Of a stretch of DNA of 59,298 nucleotides, positions 1 to 9,603 are shown piece after piece. The position numbers and the translations under genes are program-made. The notes beneath the pieces are model-generated. The model was not told the origin of the DNA and searched no databases. It saw nothing but the letters and a program-made list of their open reading frames with translations. The stretch's first letter is position 1. Each line of letters begins with the position of its first letter. Where the stretch lies: the NCBI GenBank assembly GCA_018262795.1, contig JADFDM010000016.1:1-59298 (forward strand), given 5' to 3'. The DNA is from Sphingobacteriales bacterium (GTDB taxonomy: Bacteria > Bacteroidota > Bacteroidia > Chitinophagales > LD1).

Positions 1-387
1 GGAGACTCCTTTGTTTGAGGAAACGATATCTAAGGCGGCTGATGCATCCGGGGTAGCTGATCCGATACTCATGGATCCAAGTGAACCGTTACCGGTAATA
101 CGAAAATTACCTACCTGCCCTATTCCCGTTTGATTCTGAATGTATTTATCACTTCCCCCAGGAAGGTCAGAAGAGTGAATCGTATCAGATACAAATCGGC
201 TACCGTCACCGCGCAGGTATTGACCTTGAGGAGCAGTTCCGTTTACTCGGTATCCGCTTCCGCTAATTACGTTTACATCGCCCACTACATCTAATTTATA
301 ATTAGGAGTATTGGTGCCGATACCTATGTTCTGCGAGTAGCTGTTTAAGGTAATGAGAACGGCTGCGGAGAGGAGAATTTTTTTCAT
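1..387 (-). CDS. secreted fibre-like protein, N-terminal part (cut by window edge)
   Basis: The reading frame starts at ATG 387 and stays open for 129 codons to the window edge, so the C-terminus is missing. A signal peptide (MKKILLSAAVLITLNSYSQ) is followed by NIGIGTNTPNYKLDVVGDV. This is the same N-terminal module as in the collagen-like proteins at 53863, 56663 and 59162, where it reads NVGIGTN-P-KLDI-G. About residues 95-129 carry another GSxSIGSATPDASAALDI motif, which recalls the repeated modules of tail-fibre-like proteins. No Gly-X-Y repeat is visible in the part present. The upstream DNA carries the same leader block as the other family members. The product is probably a secreted or surface adhesin, but its function is not known. 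Confidence 0.8.
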   Translation of the reverse strand, partial: MKKILLSAAVLITLNSYSQNIGIGTNTPNYKLDVVGDVNVISGSGYRVNGTAPQGQYLRGDGSRFVSDTIHSSDLPGGSDKYIQNQTGIGQVGNFRITGNGSLGSMSIGSATPDASAALDIVSSNKGVS

Positions 388-420
388 AAATTAAATTTTG
401 GTTGCCGAATAGAGTTTCAC

Positions 421-446
421 AAAATCGCAATTATTGTTCCAAACTA
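421..446 (-). promoter_or_regulatory. conserved promoter/leader block of fibre-like gene (copy 1)
   Basis: On the minus strand the block reads TAGTTTGGAACAATAATTGC. The TTTGGAAC core starts 56 bp before the ATG. The same core lies 50-51 bp before the ATG of the three related genes at the other end of the window. TAGTTTGG resembles the Bacteroidota -7 box TAnnTTTG. Confidence 0.55.
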
Positions 447-671
447 TGCCACTATTGTATGGTTGATACAATTTGCCAATGATAAAATAAAAAGAGATTT
501 AAGAGCTGTCAAGTGCCATTGCACAGAAATGTATAAAGAAAGCGCCAAGAGGGTGTAGAGGATGCTGGACATTTTGCATCCTTTTAAAATCACTTATCTC
601 CCACCTAAGCAAACTAGCAAAGATGGAAGATATAAGGTGAAATTAATTTCTCATCGGTATTTATCTACCAT

Positions 672-3071
672 CTACTTAAACGTAATCGTCATTTGTACCC
701 TGCGGTTCTTTTGCCTTCCTTCAGGCGTATCGTTGTCGGCTATCGGATCTGCTTCTCCATAACCAATGGCCTCTAACTTGGTGGCTTTTACTCCGCGTTT
801 TACTAAATAGTTGCGCACGGCATTGGCTCGTTTCTGCGACAGCAGCAAGTTGCTCTCATCGCTGCCTACATTATCGGTATAGCCCTCAATGCGCAAGCCA
901 TAGTTTGGCTTGTTCACTAACAATTCGGCCAAAGCATTCAAGGAAGCATAAGAGTGTTTGCGGATCACGTCTTTGCCGGTTTCAAACTCTAAGTTTTGGA
1001 AGGCAAATTTTACGGTTTCTATTTCCTTCTTCTCTAACTGCGGGCAACCTTTATTTTCGGGCACTCCGGGCACGTTGGGGCATTCATCCTCTCTATCGGC
1101 AATGCCATCTCCATCGGTATCGGCCCAAGGACAGCCGAAGTTTTCTATCGGCCCTTTTACCTGTATGCAGCGGTCTTCATTGTCATATACGCCATCTCCA
1201 TCGGTATCGGGGCAACCAAAATGCGCTGTATCGCCCGGCACATCAGGGCATAAGTCGGCTTTGTCAGGCACTCCATCTTTATCGCGATCGGGGCAGCCGT
1301 TGAATTCTGGCAAACCGGGATCATCGGGGCAGTCATCCAATTTATCAATCACCTTATCGCCATCGCGATCGGGGCAACCGTGAAACTCAATGGGACCTGC
1401 TTCGTTCACACAAGAATCTTCTATGTCAATAATACCATCGTGATCGGTGTCGGGGCAGCCATTCAGTTCAACGGAGCCGGGCACATCGGGACATTTATCT
1501 TTTGAGTCGGTCACACCATCCCCATCGCGGTCGGGGCAACCGTGCGACTCGCAGTTTCCTTTTTCCTTCTTACACAAATCTTTTTTGTTGGAAACCCCGT
1601 CCTTATCACGGTCGCGGATTTTATGATAAGGGATGGTGATTTTAAGCGCCAGATGAATATCGGCATTGTAAAGATGTTTCTTCGCAAACAGCCCGAGGAT
1701 GTCCTGGGTGCCTACAATGAGAGGGCCTATCCGCAAGCTGGTTCCCAAGTTGATATTCCCCAATACATCATACGAAAGAGGAAGATAAAACCCAAACCAA
1801 GCATGGTCATACTTGGGAGTTAGGGTAAAGGTGGTTACCTGATGCACCATGTTGCGGTTGGGAGCCATGTTAGTAGAGATGGTAGCGTTCGCATTTACAC
1901 CGAACCCTAAACCGATGTTGTAGTCCACAAACAAGTTGAAGCGGGTGGGCAACCACATCCGAAAGGTTTTTTTTCCGTCATGAGTTAAAATAAAGCGGGC
2001 GCTAATCGTATCATCTATACTTTGCAATCCATCGGGGAAGGCAGCATCTTTTACATACCAGTTCTCCAGGTCAGCGGTAAAGTTTCCACTGTATTGTCCG
2101 GTTTTAAAGTTGATGGCACCAAAGTCAATGAGCGAGAAACCTGCGGCTAATTTGTAGCGGTTCAGGTCGTAGCGCCACCAGTCCTCACAATCCATCTGGT
2201 ATTTATATTTATCCTTATCGGGTCGCCATTCATAGATAATCCCCAGGTCAACTGCAATGGAAGGAGCGGCATATTTGAATTTAAAAAGATCGCCCGCAAA
2301 ATTACTCGCATTATCTGTAGCGAAACCTTTTGAGGAAATCAAGCCTTCGGAGTACTTGTAGTCCACATTCGTTTTAAAAACAGAGAGAGTATCATAATCC
2401 TGCCACTTGTATTTCAGGTCTTTGGCATACACATATCCTCCCGCAATTCCCTGAAGTAGTTTGAGCGTGCCACCTACCTTAATCATGTGGTCGCCTTTTT
2501 CATACACCACTCTCGAATAGGTTAAGCCGTAATCTATCCAGGTCATCGTTTTAGCCGAGAGGTTTTTATCGTTTAGCGGTTTGTCTATAAATGAAAGGAG
2601 ATTTTCGGCCTTATAACCCACCCCGTAATAAGCGATACGAGCAAAGGTTTCATCTACATTATCAAGGTTAGTGATGGAATTGAAATGAGAAGTAAATGCA
2701 AAGGCATTGTTGTTTGTCTTTTTTCCCCACGAGCACATAAACGACAGCGGCAACTGTGCTTGCATTCCTATGTAAGCGTATTTTTGTTTGCCGTTGAGTC
2801 TTTCTTTCAAATAGGTGTCCTGAAAATTGCTATCGCTGAATGCCCCTTTAGAAAACAGTGCTTTGCGAGCCACTCCCACGTAATTGTTGTTCACGTTCAT
2901 CGCCAGATTCACGAGGTTCACATCTGCAATAAAACGATTGTCGGCTATAGCCGGATTATAGGGAACATTCGTAACCCCACCAAACGGGCTACTGCGAAGA
3001 CCTTGAAAAAATTGGGCAAACAGTCCGGTGAGAAGCAGGTTGGCACTAACGAGAAGTAGAAATTTTTTCAT
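672..3071 (-). CDS. OmpA-family outer membrane protein with TSP3 repeats (DUF5723-like barrel)
   Basis: 799 aa. A signal peptide (MKKFLLLVSANLLLTGLFAQ) is followed by a long beta-rich region to about residue 475 that resembles DUF5723 or porin-like barrels of Bacteroidota. About residues 485-680 form a run of thrombospondin type-3 repeats (DxDxDGxxDxxDxCP), which bind calcium in this family. The last ~115 residues are an OmpA/MotB peptidoglycan-binding domain with the typical motifs GYTDNVGSDESN, LSQKRANAVRNYL and GYGEADPIADN. The layout suggests an outer-membrane barrel joined through a stiff Ca-binding linker to the cell wall. The barrel assignment is by general pattern; the TSP3 and OmpA parts are clear. 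Confidence 0.9.
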   Translation of the reverse strand: MKKFLLLVSANLLLTGLFAQFFQGLRSSPFGGVTNVPYNPAIADNRFIADVNLVNLAMNVNNNYVGVARKALFSKGAFSDSNFQDTYLKERLNGKQKYAYIGMQAQLPLSFMCSWGKKTNNNAFAFTSHFNSITNLDNVDETFARIAYYGVGYKAENLLSFIDKPLNDKNLSAKTMTWIDYGLTYSRVVYEKGDHMIKVGGTLKLLQGIAGGYVYAKDLKYKWQDYDTLSVFKTNVDYKYSEGLISSKGFATDNASNFAGDLFKFKYAAPSIAVDLGIIYEWRPDKDKYKYQMDCEDWWRYDLNRYKLAAGFSLIDFGAINFKTGQYSGNFTADLENWYVKDAAFPDGLQSIDDTISARFILTHDGKKTFRMWLPTRFNLFVDYNIGLGFGVNANATISTNMAPNRNMVHQVTTFTLTPKYDHAWFGFYLPLSYDVLGNINLGTSLRIGPLIVGTQDILGLFAKKHLYNADIHLALKITIPYHKIRDRDKDGVSNKKDLCKKEKGNCESHGCPDRDGDGVTDSKDKCPDVPGSVELNGCPDTDHDGIIDIEDSCVNEAGPIEFHGCPDRDGDKVIDKLDDCPDDPGLPEFNGCPDRDKDGVPDKADLCPDVPGDTAHFGCPDTDGDGVYDNEDRCIQVKGPIENFGCPWADTDGDGIADREDECPNVPGVPENKGCPQLEKKEIETVKFAFQNLEFETGKDVIRKHSYASLNALAELLVNKPNYGLRIEGYTDNVGSDESNLLLSQKRANAVRNYLVKRGVKATKLEAIGYGEADPIADNDTPEGRQKNRRVQMTITFK

Positions 3072-3149
3072 GGGTGTAATTTTTAAATGCGCTCAAAAAT
3101 AAGGTACCGCCTACTTTGGGGGGATACTTTTATGACAGCAAATAACATT

Positions 3150-3157
3150 TACTTTTG
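3150..3157 (+). promoter_or_regulatory. -7 type promoter box before the atp locus
   Basis: TACTTTTG matches the Bacteroidota -7 consensus TAnnTTTG exactly and ends 18 bp before the ATG at 3175. No convincing -33 element is seen. Confidence 0.45.
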
Positions 3158-3174
3158 GCGCTGCTTATTAAAAG

Positions 3175-3561
3175 ATGCGCACCACCGTCAACCGATTTGT
3201 TTTCTATGTGATAGTACTCACCGCAGTTTGTGCCGTGATAGAAAAGGTGTGGAATATTTACATGCCCGAGCCACTAACCATGAAAAGCGGCTACCTGCTG
3301 TTGGGCATCTTTGCTTTGTCGGTTAGCCTCTTACATCTTCTGTTAATTCAATCATCCAAAGGGTCTCCGCAGGTATTTATTCGCTTCTTTATGGCGGGCA
3401 CTGCCTTCAAAATGCTTTTCCTTTTACTGGTTTTGATCGTGTATCTGATGTTTTTTGATGAAAACAAAAAGGCTTTGGTTTTGCACTTCCTTTTTTATTA
3501 CGCGGCATTTACCGTGTTGGAAATAAGCATGTTATATAGCGACCTTCAAAAGCGCAAATAA
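3175..3561 (+). CDS. small four-helix membrane protein upstream of atpB (AtpI-like candidate)
   Basis: 128 aa with four predicted membrane helices at about residues 8-28, 41-60, 73-93 and 99-118, short loops, and a basic C-terminus (DLQKRK). It lies directly before the ATP synthase genes in the same direction, in the place where many bacteria carry atpI (uncI), whose product helps c-ring assembly. Sequence similarity to AtpI is not obvious to me, so the role rests on position and topology. The ATG start is preceded by a TAnnTTTG box. The 115-bp gap to atpB holds a second promoter box. Confidence 0.65.
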   Translation: MRTTVNRFVFYVIVLTAVCAVIEKVWNIYMPEPLTMKSGYLLLGIFALSVSLLHLLLIQSSKGSPQVFIRFFMAGTAFKMLFLLLVLIVYLMFFDENKKALVLHFLFYYAAFTVLEISMLYSDLQKRK

Positions 3562-3644
3562 GTTTGAATTTGCGAACTGATTTAAGTCACCGCAAATAGC
3601 CTATCTTTTTACTTTCAATCCTTTCCACGTTTGGCAGAAAATTT

Positions 3645-3652
3645 TATGTTTG
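3645..3652 (+). promoter_or_regulatory. -7 type promoter box of the atp operon
   Basis: TATGTTTG matches TAnnTTTG and lies 24 bp before the ATG at 3677. It suggests that atpB and the following genes have their own promoter, separate from the small membrane protein upstream. Confidence 0.45.
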
Positions 3653-3676
3653 CACCCGCTTTCTGATAACAAGGCA

Positions 3677-4804
3677 ATGAAAATATCCATAAAACCCTTA
3701 TTCCTACTCGTTTTCGCTGCAATTTTCTTCGCGTCTATTGTGCCTGTCCATGTCTTTGCCAATAGCACCGAGGAAACCGGTGCGGCTAAAACTGAGGAAG
3801 GACACAAAGCCGGTAAATTCAATGCCGGAGAATTGATAATGGAGCACATAGGCGACTCTCACGATTGGCACTTGTGGGGCAAAGGCGAACATGCCGTATC
3901 TATTCCGCTTCCAGTTATCTTATTCACTCCTAAAGGATTCGATGTATTCATGTCTTCTGCTTTTCATCACGGAGAGGCAGTCGTGAGCAGAAAGAATAAT
4001 TACAAACTGGAAGAGAACCATATTAAAATAGTAAATGAGGAAGGAGTCATAGATGAGGCTGCTTCAAAAAAAATAGTGGACATCTCTATTACTAAAAATG
4101 TGGTGGGCTTATTTTTTAGCGCATTTCTGATGCTGTATATCTTTCTATCTGTAGCTTCTACTTATAAGAGAAACCCAGATCAAGCCCCTAAAGGAATTCA
4201 ATCGGCATTAGAGCCTATTATCATCTTTATCCGCGATGATATTGCCAAATCGGCCATTGGGCCTACCAAATACGAAAAGTTTATGCCCTTCCTGCTCACC
4301 GTATTCTTTTTTATATGGTTCAACAATATGTTGGGCATTATTCCAATTTTCCCGGCCGGAGCTAACCTGACGGGCAATATTGCCATCACCGGATTTTTGG
4401 CATTGGTCACTTTCATTATCACTACGCTGAACGCTAACAAGAACTATTGGCATCATATTTTTGCTATGCCGGGGGTTCCAAAGGCAGTGCTGTTAATTCT
4501 TACGCCCATCGAAATCATGGGTGTATTTCTTCGCCCCTTTGTATTGATGATTCGACTTTTCGCCAACATGCTGGCCGGTCACATCATTCAACTTTCTTTC
4601 TTCTGTCTCATTTTCATTTTTGCCGAAATGAGTACCGGAGCAGGATACGGTATTGGCATTTTCAGCGTATTGTTTAACGTGTTTATGGGGCTGTTAGAGA
4701 TATTGGTAGCGCTGATTCAGGCGTATGTATTTACGCTGCTTTCGGCTTCCTATTTTGGGGCAGCCATCGAAGACCCTCATCAGCACAAAGAGTCAATCAT
4801 ATAA
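3677..4804 (+). CDS. atpB: F0F1 ATP synthase subunit a
   Basis: 375 aa from ATG 3677. A TTG further upstream (3650) is open in frame but would precede the clear signal-like segment MKISIKPLFLLVFAAIFFAS. The protein forms the proton half-channels of the membrane sector. The essential Arg sits in the segment IRLFANMLAGHII. The first ~145 residues, with a periplasmic stretch (NSTEETGAAKTEEGHKAGKF), make it about 100 residues longer than E. coli AtpB, as is usual in Bacteroidota. Five to six membrane helices follow from about residue 150. It opens the run atpB-E-F-H-A-G. Confidence 0.95.
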   Translation: MKISIKPLFLLVFAAIFFASIVPVHVFANSTEETGAAKTEEGHKAGKFNAGELIMEHIGDSHDWHLWGKGEHAVSIPLPVILFTPKGFDVFMSSAFHHGEAVVSRKNNYKLEENHIKIVNEEGVIDEAASKKIVDISITKNVVGLFFSAFLMLYIFLSVASTYKRNPDQAPKGIQSALEPIIIFIRDDIAKSAIGPTKYEKFMPFLLTVFFFIWFNNMLGIIPIFPAGANLTGNIAITGFLALVTFIITTLNANKNYWHHIFAMPGVPKAVLLILTPIEIMGVFLRPFVLMIRLFANMLAGHIIQLSFFCLIFIFAEMSTGAGYGIGIFSVLFNVFMGLLEILVALIQAYVFTLLSASYFGAAIEDPHQHKESII

Positions 4805-4825
4805 TTCAACTATTTATTCATTTAA

Positions 4826-5098
<273 letters not shown>

Positions 5099-5117
5099 AT
5101 CAATTCCTTCAAAACAT

Positions 5118-5157
5118 TCAGGCAGCAAAAGCGGTTGGCTGCGCTGCCTGATTTTTT
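5118..5157 (+). terminator. terminator-like hairpin between atpE and atpF
   Basis: TCAGGCAGC (5118-5126) pairs perfectly with GCTGCCTGA (5143-5151), and six T follow. This has the form of an intrinsic terminator but lies inside the operon, so it more likely acts as a partial terminator or as an mRNA 3'-end stabiliser that favours atpE over downstream genes. Confidence 0.65.
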
Positions 5158-5209
5158 AAATGAATAGTTCTAGTGAAATCAGAAAAGAAGAAAACAAAAA
5201 GATAAAGAA

Positions 5210-5725
5210 ATGGAACTCTTAACACCATCAATTGGCCTGCTGTTTTGGATGTTGATCACCTTCAGTGTGCTGATGTTTTTACTCGCTAAGTTTGCATGGA
5301 AACCTATTCTGGGGATGCTGAACGAGAGAGAGAAAACGATTGCCGATACGCTGAACGAAGCCAACAAAGCTCGTGCTGAAATGGCCAGCCTGACTGCTAA
5401 GAATGAAGAATTGCTAAATCAGGCGAAGGAAGAAAGAAATCTAATTTTGCGCGAAGCTCGCGAAGCTGCTGAAAAGGTAAAAAGCGACATCATGGCGAAA
5501 GCCCAAAAAGAAGCCGAAGAGAAATTAGCACAAGCACTGCGCGAAATTGAAACACAAAAAAAAGCGGCTATTGTAGAAGTCAAGAACACCGTTGGTTTAA
5601 TGGCCTTGGATATTGCCGAAAAAGTGATTCGCAAAGAGTTAGCCGGCAATAAGGCGCAACAAGATTACGTGAAGATACTGGCAACCGAAGCCGAGTTAAG
5701 CGGAGTATCGGCCAGCAGTAATTAG
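5210..5725 (+). CDS. atpF: F0F1 ATP synthase subunit b
   Basis: 171 aa, close to the usual length. One N-terminal membrane helix (about residues 8-28, LLFWMLITFSVLMFLLAKFAW) is followed by a long charged, Ala/Glu/Lys-rich coiled coil that forms the peripheral stalk. The ending VIRKELAGNKAQQDYVK is the typical region that meets the delta subunit. It lies 111 bp after atpE, a longer gap than elsewhere in the operon, and that gap holds the hairpin noted at 5118. Confidence 0.95.
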   Translation: MELLTPSIGLLFWMLITFSVLMFLLAKFAWKPILGMLNEREKTIADTLNEANKARAEMASLTAKNEELLNQAKEERNLILREAREAAEKVKSDIMAKAQKEAEEKLAQALREIETQKKAAIVEVKNTVGLMALDIAEKVIRKELAGNKAQQDYVKILATEAELSGVSASSN

Positions 5726-5751
5726 TAAAAGAGAAAAGGGAAGAAAGGAAT

Positions 5752-6315
5752 ATGGGCTCATTCAGAATAGCATCGAGATACGCCAAATCATTAATTCAAC
5801 TGGCACAGGAAAACAATGTGCTGGAAGAAGTAATTACTGACATCAAGAGTATTGACAATGCCTTGGCCACCACTCCTGAATTGCGAGTATTTTTCAAAAG
5901 TCCCATCATTAACCCTGAAAAGAAATTAGCTATTGTTGAGAAGATTTTTAAAGGAAAATCGTCAGATCTTGTCTATAAGTTTTTGGTGCTGTTAGTAAAA
6001 AAAGGACGTGAATCTCACTTCCACGAAGTGGTAAGTTCCTTTATCACCCAATACAATTTACTGAAGCGCATCACTCCGGTTCGGCTCATTACTGCGGTCA
6101 AACTCGATTCGGGCTTAGTAGAAACTATGATCACCTCCTTGAAAACAAAGGAGTTTTTAAAAGAAATAGAACTGCAAGTAGAGGTGGATGAATCGTTGGT
6201 GGGTGGTTTTATTCTGAAATACGATGATAAAATGATTGACAGTAGCGTTCGCAGAAGGTTAGAAGAACTGCATACGATTATCGAGGACAATACTTACATC
6301 AAGAAATATTCATAA
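5752..6315 (+). CDS. atpH: F0F1 ATP synthase subunit delta
   Basis: 187 aa. The OSCP/delta family is shown by the start FRIASRYAKSLIQLAQE and the C-terminal stretch VDESLVGGFILKYDDKMIDS, close to the family signature GGxxxxxGDxxxDxS. The protein links the peripheral stalk to the top of F1. It begins 26 bp after atpF, in the same operon. Confidence 0.95.
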   Translation: MGSFRIASRYAKSLIQLAQENNVLEEVITDIKSIDNALATTPELRVFFKSPIINPEKKLAIVEKIFKGKSSDLVYKFLVLLVKKGRESHFHEVVSSFITQYNLLKRITPVRLITAVKLDSGLVETMITSLKTKEFLKEIELQVEVDESLVGGFILKYDDKMIDSSVRRRLEELHTIIEDNTYIKKYS

Positions 6316-6336
6316 AACCAATAAACAAGTATAAAA

Positions 6337-7911
6337 ATGGCAGAAGTAAAACCAGACGAGATTTCAGCGATACTGCGCGAACAACTCTCGAACTTTAAAA
6401 GTGCTGCTGAACTGGAAGAAGTAGGTACCGTATTGCAAGTGGGCGATGGAATTGCCCGGGTGTACGGATTAACTAACGCCCGCGCGGGGGAACTGGTAGA
6501 GTTTCAGGGCGGAGTAAAGGCAATTGTACTTAACCTGGAAGAGGATAACGTAGGGGTGGTATTGATGGGTCCTTCTGATAAAATTAAAGAAGGGGACACC
6601 GTGAAAAGAACCGGCATTATTGCCTCCATTAAGGTAGGGGAAGGGATGTTAGGTCGTGTGGTAAACACACTGGGTGAGGCGATTGATGGAAAAGGCCCTA
6701 TTGGCGGAGAGTTATATGAGATGCCCTTAGAAAGAAAAGCACCGGGAGTTATTTACCGCCAGCCGGTAAATGAGCCATTGCAAACAGGTATCAAAGCGAT
6801 TGATGCGATGATTCCGATTGGTCGCGGACAACGCGAATTGATTATCGGTGACCGCCAGGTGGGTAAAACTGCCGTAGCCATTGATACCATCATTAATCAA
6901 AAGGAATTTTACGAAAAAGGTGAACCCGTATTTTGCATTTATGTGGCCTGCGGACAGAAGTCCTCCACCGTTGCCCGCATCGTAAAAACGTTGGAAGATA
7001 ACGGAGCAATGGCTTACACCGTAGTGGTTTCAGCTTCTGCGGCCGACCCTGCTCCTATTCAGTTCTACGCACCATTTGCCGGTTGCGCTATTGGAGAATT
7101 TTTCCGCGACACCGGTCGCCCGGCTTTGATTGTATATGACGATTTATCAAAACAAGCGGTAGCTTACCGCGAAGTATCCCTGCTGTTGCGCAGACCTCCG
7201 GGACGCGAGGCATACCCCGGTGACGTGTTTTATTTGCACAGTCGTTTGCTGGAGCGTGCCGCTAAGGTGAACGCCAATCAGGAAGTGGCTTCTAACATGA
7301 ATGACTTGCCCGAATCTCTCCGCCCATTAGTGAAAGGAGGGGGCTCATTAACGGCTCTTCCAATTATCGAAACACAGGCCGGTGACGTATCTGCTTATAT
7401 CCCAACCAACGTGATTTCTATCACCGATGGTCAGATATTTTTGGAGTCGAATTTATTCAACGCAGGTATTCGTCCGGCTATCAACGTAGGTATCTCCGTG
7501 AGCCGCGTGGGTGGTAATGCACAAATTAAGGCCATGAAGAAAGTGGCCGGAACGCTGAAACTCGATCAAGCACAGTATCGTGAATTGGAAGCGTTCTCTA
7601 AGTTCGGTTCTGACTTAGATGCTGCCACCAAAGCTGTATTGGACAAAGGGGCGCGCAACGTAGAAATTTTGAAACAAGCACAGTTCTCTCCGTTTACGGT
7701 AGAAAAACAAATTGCTATTCTATTTGTCGGAACGAAGAACTTAGCATCAAAAGTGCCGGTGAACAGAATGAAGGATTTTGAGAAAGATTTTCTGACCCAG
7801 TTAGAAACCCGTTTCACAGATACCCTGAACAATTTGAACAAGCCAATGGATGCTGCGGTCGAAAAACAATTAACTGATTTAGCGGCTGAAGTAGCGCTGC
7901 ATTATAAATAG
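6337..7911 (+). CDS. atpA: F0F1 ATP synthase subunit alpha
   Basis: 524 aa, usual length. An N-terminal beta-barrel (about 27-95) is followed by the nucleotide-binding domain with Walker [12 protein letters not shown] near residue 170 and the family signature [14 protein letters not shown] near residue 380, then the C-terminal helical domain. It forms the alpha3beta3 head with AtpD, which is not encoded in this window. It begins 21 bp after atpH. Confidence 0.97.
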   Translation: MAEVKPDEISAILREQLSNFKSAAELEEVGTVLQVGDGIARVYGLTNARAGELVEFQGGVKAIVLNLEEDNVGVVLMGPSDKIKEGDTVKRTGIIASIKVGEGMLGRVVNTLGEAIDGKGPIGGELYEMPLERKAPGVIYRQPVNEPLQTGIKAIDAMIPIGRGQRELIIGDRQVGKTAVAIDTIINQKEFYEKGEPVFCIYVACGQKSSTVARIVKTLEDNGAMAYTVVVSASAADPAPIQFYAPFAGCAIGEFFRDTGRPALIVYDDLSKQAVAYREVSLLLRRPPGREAYPGDVFYLHSRLLERAAKVNANQEVASNMNDLPESLRPLVKGGGSLTALPIIETQAGDVSAYIPTNVISITDGQIFLESNLFNAGIRPAINVGISVSRVGGNAQIKAMKKVAGTLKLDQAQYRELEAFSKFGSDLDAATKAVLDKGARNVEILKQAQFSPFTVEKQIAILFVGTKNLASKVPVNRMKDFEKDFLTQLETRFTDTLNNLNKPMDAAVEKQLTDLAAEVALHYK

Positions 7912-7980
7912 GCTACAGCCCACAATCCATTTGAATAGTGCAATACTGTGAAGGATGGATAACAAACTATCTAACGAGAA

Positions 7981-8871
7981 ATGGCAAACCTTAAAGAAGT
8001 AAGAATAAGATTGGCGAGTGTGAATACCACACAGCAAATCACCAAGGCGATGAAATTGGTGGCTGCTTCTAAGTTGAAACGTGCCCAAGATCGAATTTTA
8101 CAAATGCGGCCTTACTCTGAGAAACTGAATGAGATTTTGAGCAACATTATGAGCAATCTCGAAGGCGGCTCTTCGCTCAGTTTCAATAAAGTACGGGAGC
8201 CTAAAAAAGTGCTGTTGGTTTTAATTACTTCCGACAAGGGTTTGTGCGGAGGATTTAATTCTAACTTGATTAAAACCACTCGCAGATTATTGACCGAAAC
8301 ATACGCCAGCCAGCGGAAAAGTGGAGGAATATCACTATTGTGTGTGGGCAAAAAGGGCTACGACTTTTTCAAGAAAGAGAAAGATATTCAGTTCCTCACC
8401 GACCATCTCACTCTCTTCTCAGACCTTACTTTCGAAAACTCTCAAAAAGTTTCAGAAGGCCTGATGAGTAGCTTTATCGCGGAAGAATATGATGTGATTG
8501 AGCTGATTTACGCCAAGTTCGTAAACGCAGCTACACAACGCTTCATGGTGGAGCGCTTTCTTCCGGTAGCTTCGGGAAAGACAAGCGGAGAAAAAACAAT
8601 CAAAGCAGATTATATTTTTGAACCCGAGAAAGAAAGATTGCTGGAAGAGTTAGTTCCGAAAATTCTGAACACACAGTTTTTTAAAGCTCTTTTAGATTCT
8701 AACGCTTCGGAAAATGGAGCGCGGATGGTGGCCATGGATTCGGCTACTAACAACGCACAGGACTTAATGCGCCAGTTGAGAATATTGTATAATCGCGAGC
8801 GCCAAGCGGCTATTACCAAAGAGATATTGGAAATTGTGGGCGGTGCTGCTGCGTTGGAAGATCAGGGATAA
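7981..8871 (+). CDS. atpG: F0F1 ATP synthase subunit gamma
   Basis: 296 aa. The N-terminal helix (RIRLASVNTTQQITKAMKLV) and the C-terminal helix (NRERQAAITKEILEIVGGAA) are the two strands of the rotor shaft. It lies 69 bp after atpA. It is the last atp gene here. In Bacteroidota atpD and atpC usually lie elsewhere on the chromosome, so their absence is expected. Confidence 0.96.
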   Translation: MANLKEVRIRLASVNTTQQITKAMKLVAASKLKRAQDRILQMRPYSEKLNEILSNIMSNLEGGSSLSFNKVREPKKVLLVLITSDKGLCGGFNSNLIKTTRRLLTETYASQRKSGGISLLCVGKKGYDFFKKEKDIQFLTDHLTLFSDLTFENSQKVSEGLMSSFIAEEYDVIELIYAKFVNAATQRFMVERFLPVASGKTSGEKTIKADYIFEPEKERLLEELVPKILNTQFFKALLDSNASENGARMVAMDSATNNAQDLMRQLRILYNRERQAAITKEILEIVGGAAALEDQG

Positions 8872-8894
8872 TATTAAGAAACGCATTATACAAC

Positions 8895-8921
8895 CGGCTG
8901 TTCAGCAAGCCGCATTTTTAT
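8895..8921 (+). terminator. weak terminator-like hairpin after atpG
   Basis: CGGCT (8895-8899) can pair with AGCCG (8908-8912), and a T-rich stretch follows. The stem is only 5 bp, so termination of the atp operon here is only a suggestion. Confidence 0.3.
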
Positions 8922-8937
8922 CACTCTTTCATTGTGA

Positions 8938-9588
8938 ATGCAAATGGAAAACCTTCATCAACATATCGAAGCTTTGGTTTTCAGTTCCGAAAGCGCTGTT
9001 ACCATTAGCGATGTGATTGAGGCCATGAAGAAAGCCTACCCCGATACGGTGTTAGATGAAATAGTGGTGGAACAAATTCTACAAGACTTACAGGATAAAT
9101 TTAAAAGTGACATCTACGCTTTTGAGTTACGAGTCATTGGCGGAGGGTATCAGTTTTTCACTAAGGCAGAATACCACACTACAGTAGCCGCGCTGATTGG
9201 CCTGAAAGAAAAGAAAAGACTTTCTACATCTGCCCTTGAAACGCTTTCTATTATCGCTTATCGGGGACCGGTGACCAAGAGCGAATGCGAAAAAATTCGC
9301 GGGGTAAACTGCGATTACTCCGTAGAGAAATTGATGGAAAAGGAATTGATTGAAGTAGCAGGTCGCATTGAAGGCGCTCCGGGCAAACCCGTGCTGTATA
9401 AAATCACTCAAAATTTCCTTGATTACTTCGGCATTAACTCCACTCAGGAGCTACCCAAACTGAAAGATGTGTTGCCTCCTCAAGGTGAAAATACCATTGG
9501 CGAAAATCCTGAATTAACGCTTGATGTTGAAATCCATGAACCTGAACAAGTTCCTCCTTCCAAAGATTCCGACTCGGAAAATTCTTAA
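8938..9588 (+). CDS. scpB: segregation and condensation protein B
   Basis: 216 aa. ScpB is the winged-helix partner of the Smc-ScpA condensin complex. The family is recognisable from HIEALVFSSESAVTISDVIE at the start, the central ALETLSIIAYRGPVTKSECE and IRGVNCDYSVEKLMEKELIE, and the strand GRIEGAPGKPVLYKITQNFLDYFG (given here only by its key words). A second ATG at 8944 (MENLHQHI) is an equally good start. The last ~40 residues are acidic and probably disordered. It follows the atp operon on the same strand after 66 bp. Confidence 0.92.
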   Translation: MQMENLHQHIEALVFSSESAVTISDVIEAMKKAYPDTVLDEIVVEQILQDLQDKFKSDIYAFELRVIGGGYQFFTKAEYHTTVAALIGLKEKKRLSTSALETLSIIAYRGPVTKSECEKIRGVNCDYSVEKLMEKELIEVAGRIEGAPGKPVLYKITQNFLDYFGINSTQELPKLKDVLPPQGENTIGENPELTLDVEIHEPEQVPPSKDSDSENS

Positions 9589-9603
9589 AAGAACCAACAA
9601 AGC

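Noticed and set aside
905-1383. Plus-strand open frames opposite the TSP3 repeats of the OmpA protein
   Set aside because: They mirror the repeated Asp-rich codons of the minus-strand gene, which has clear domains.
3650-3676. TTG start for atpB at 3650
   Set aside because: The ATG at 3677 begins a clear signal-like segment and lies at a normal distance from the -7 box, which itself overlaps the TTG.
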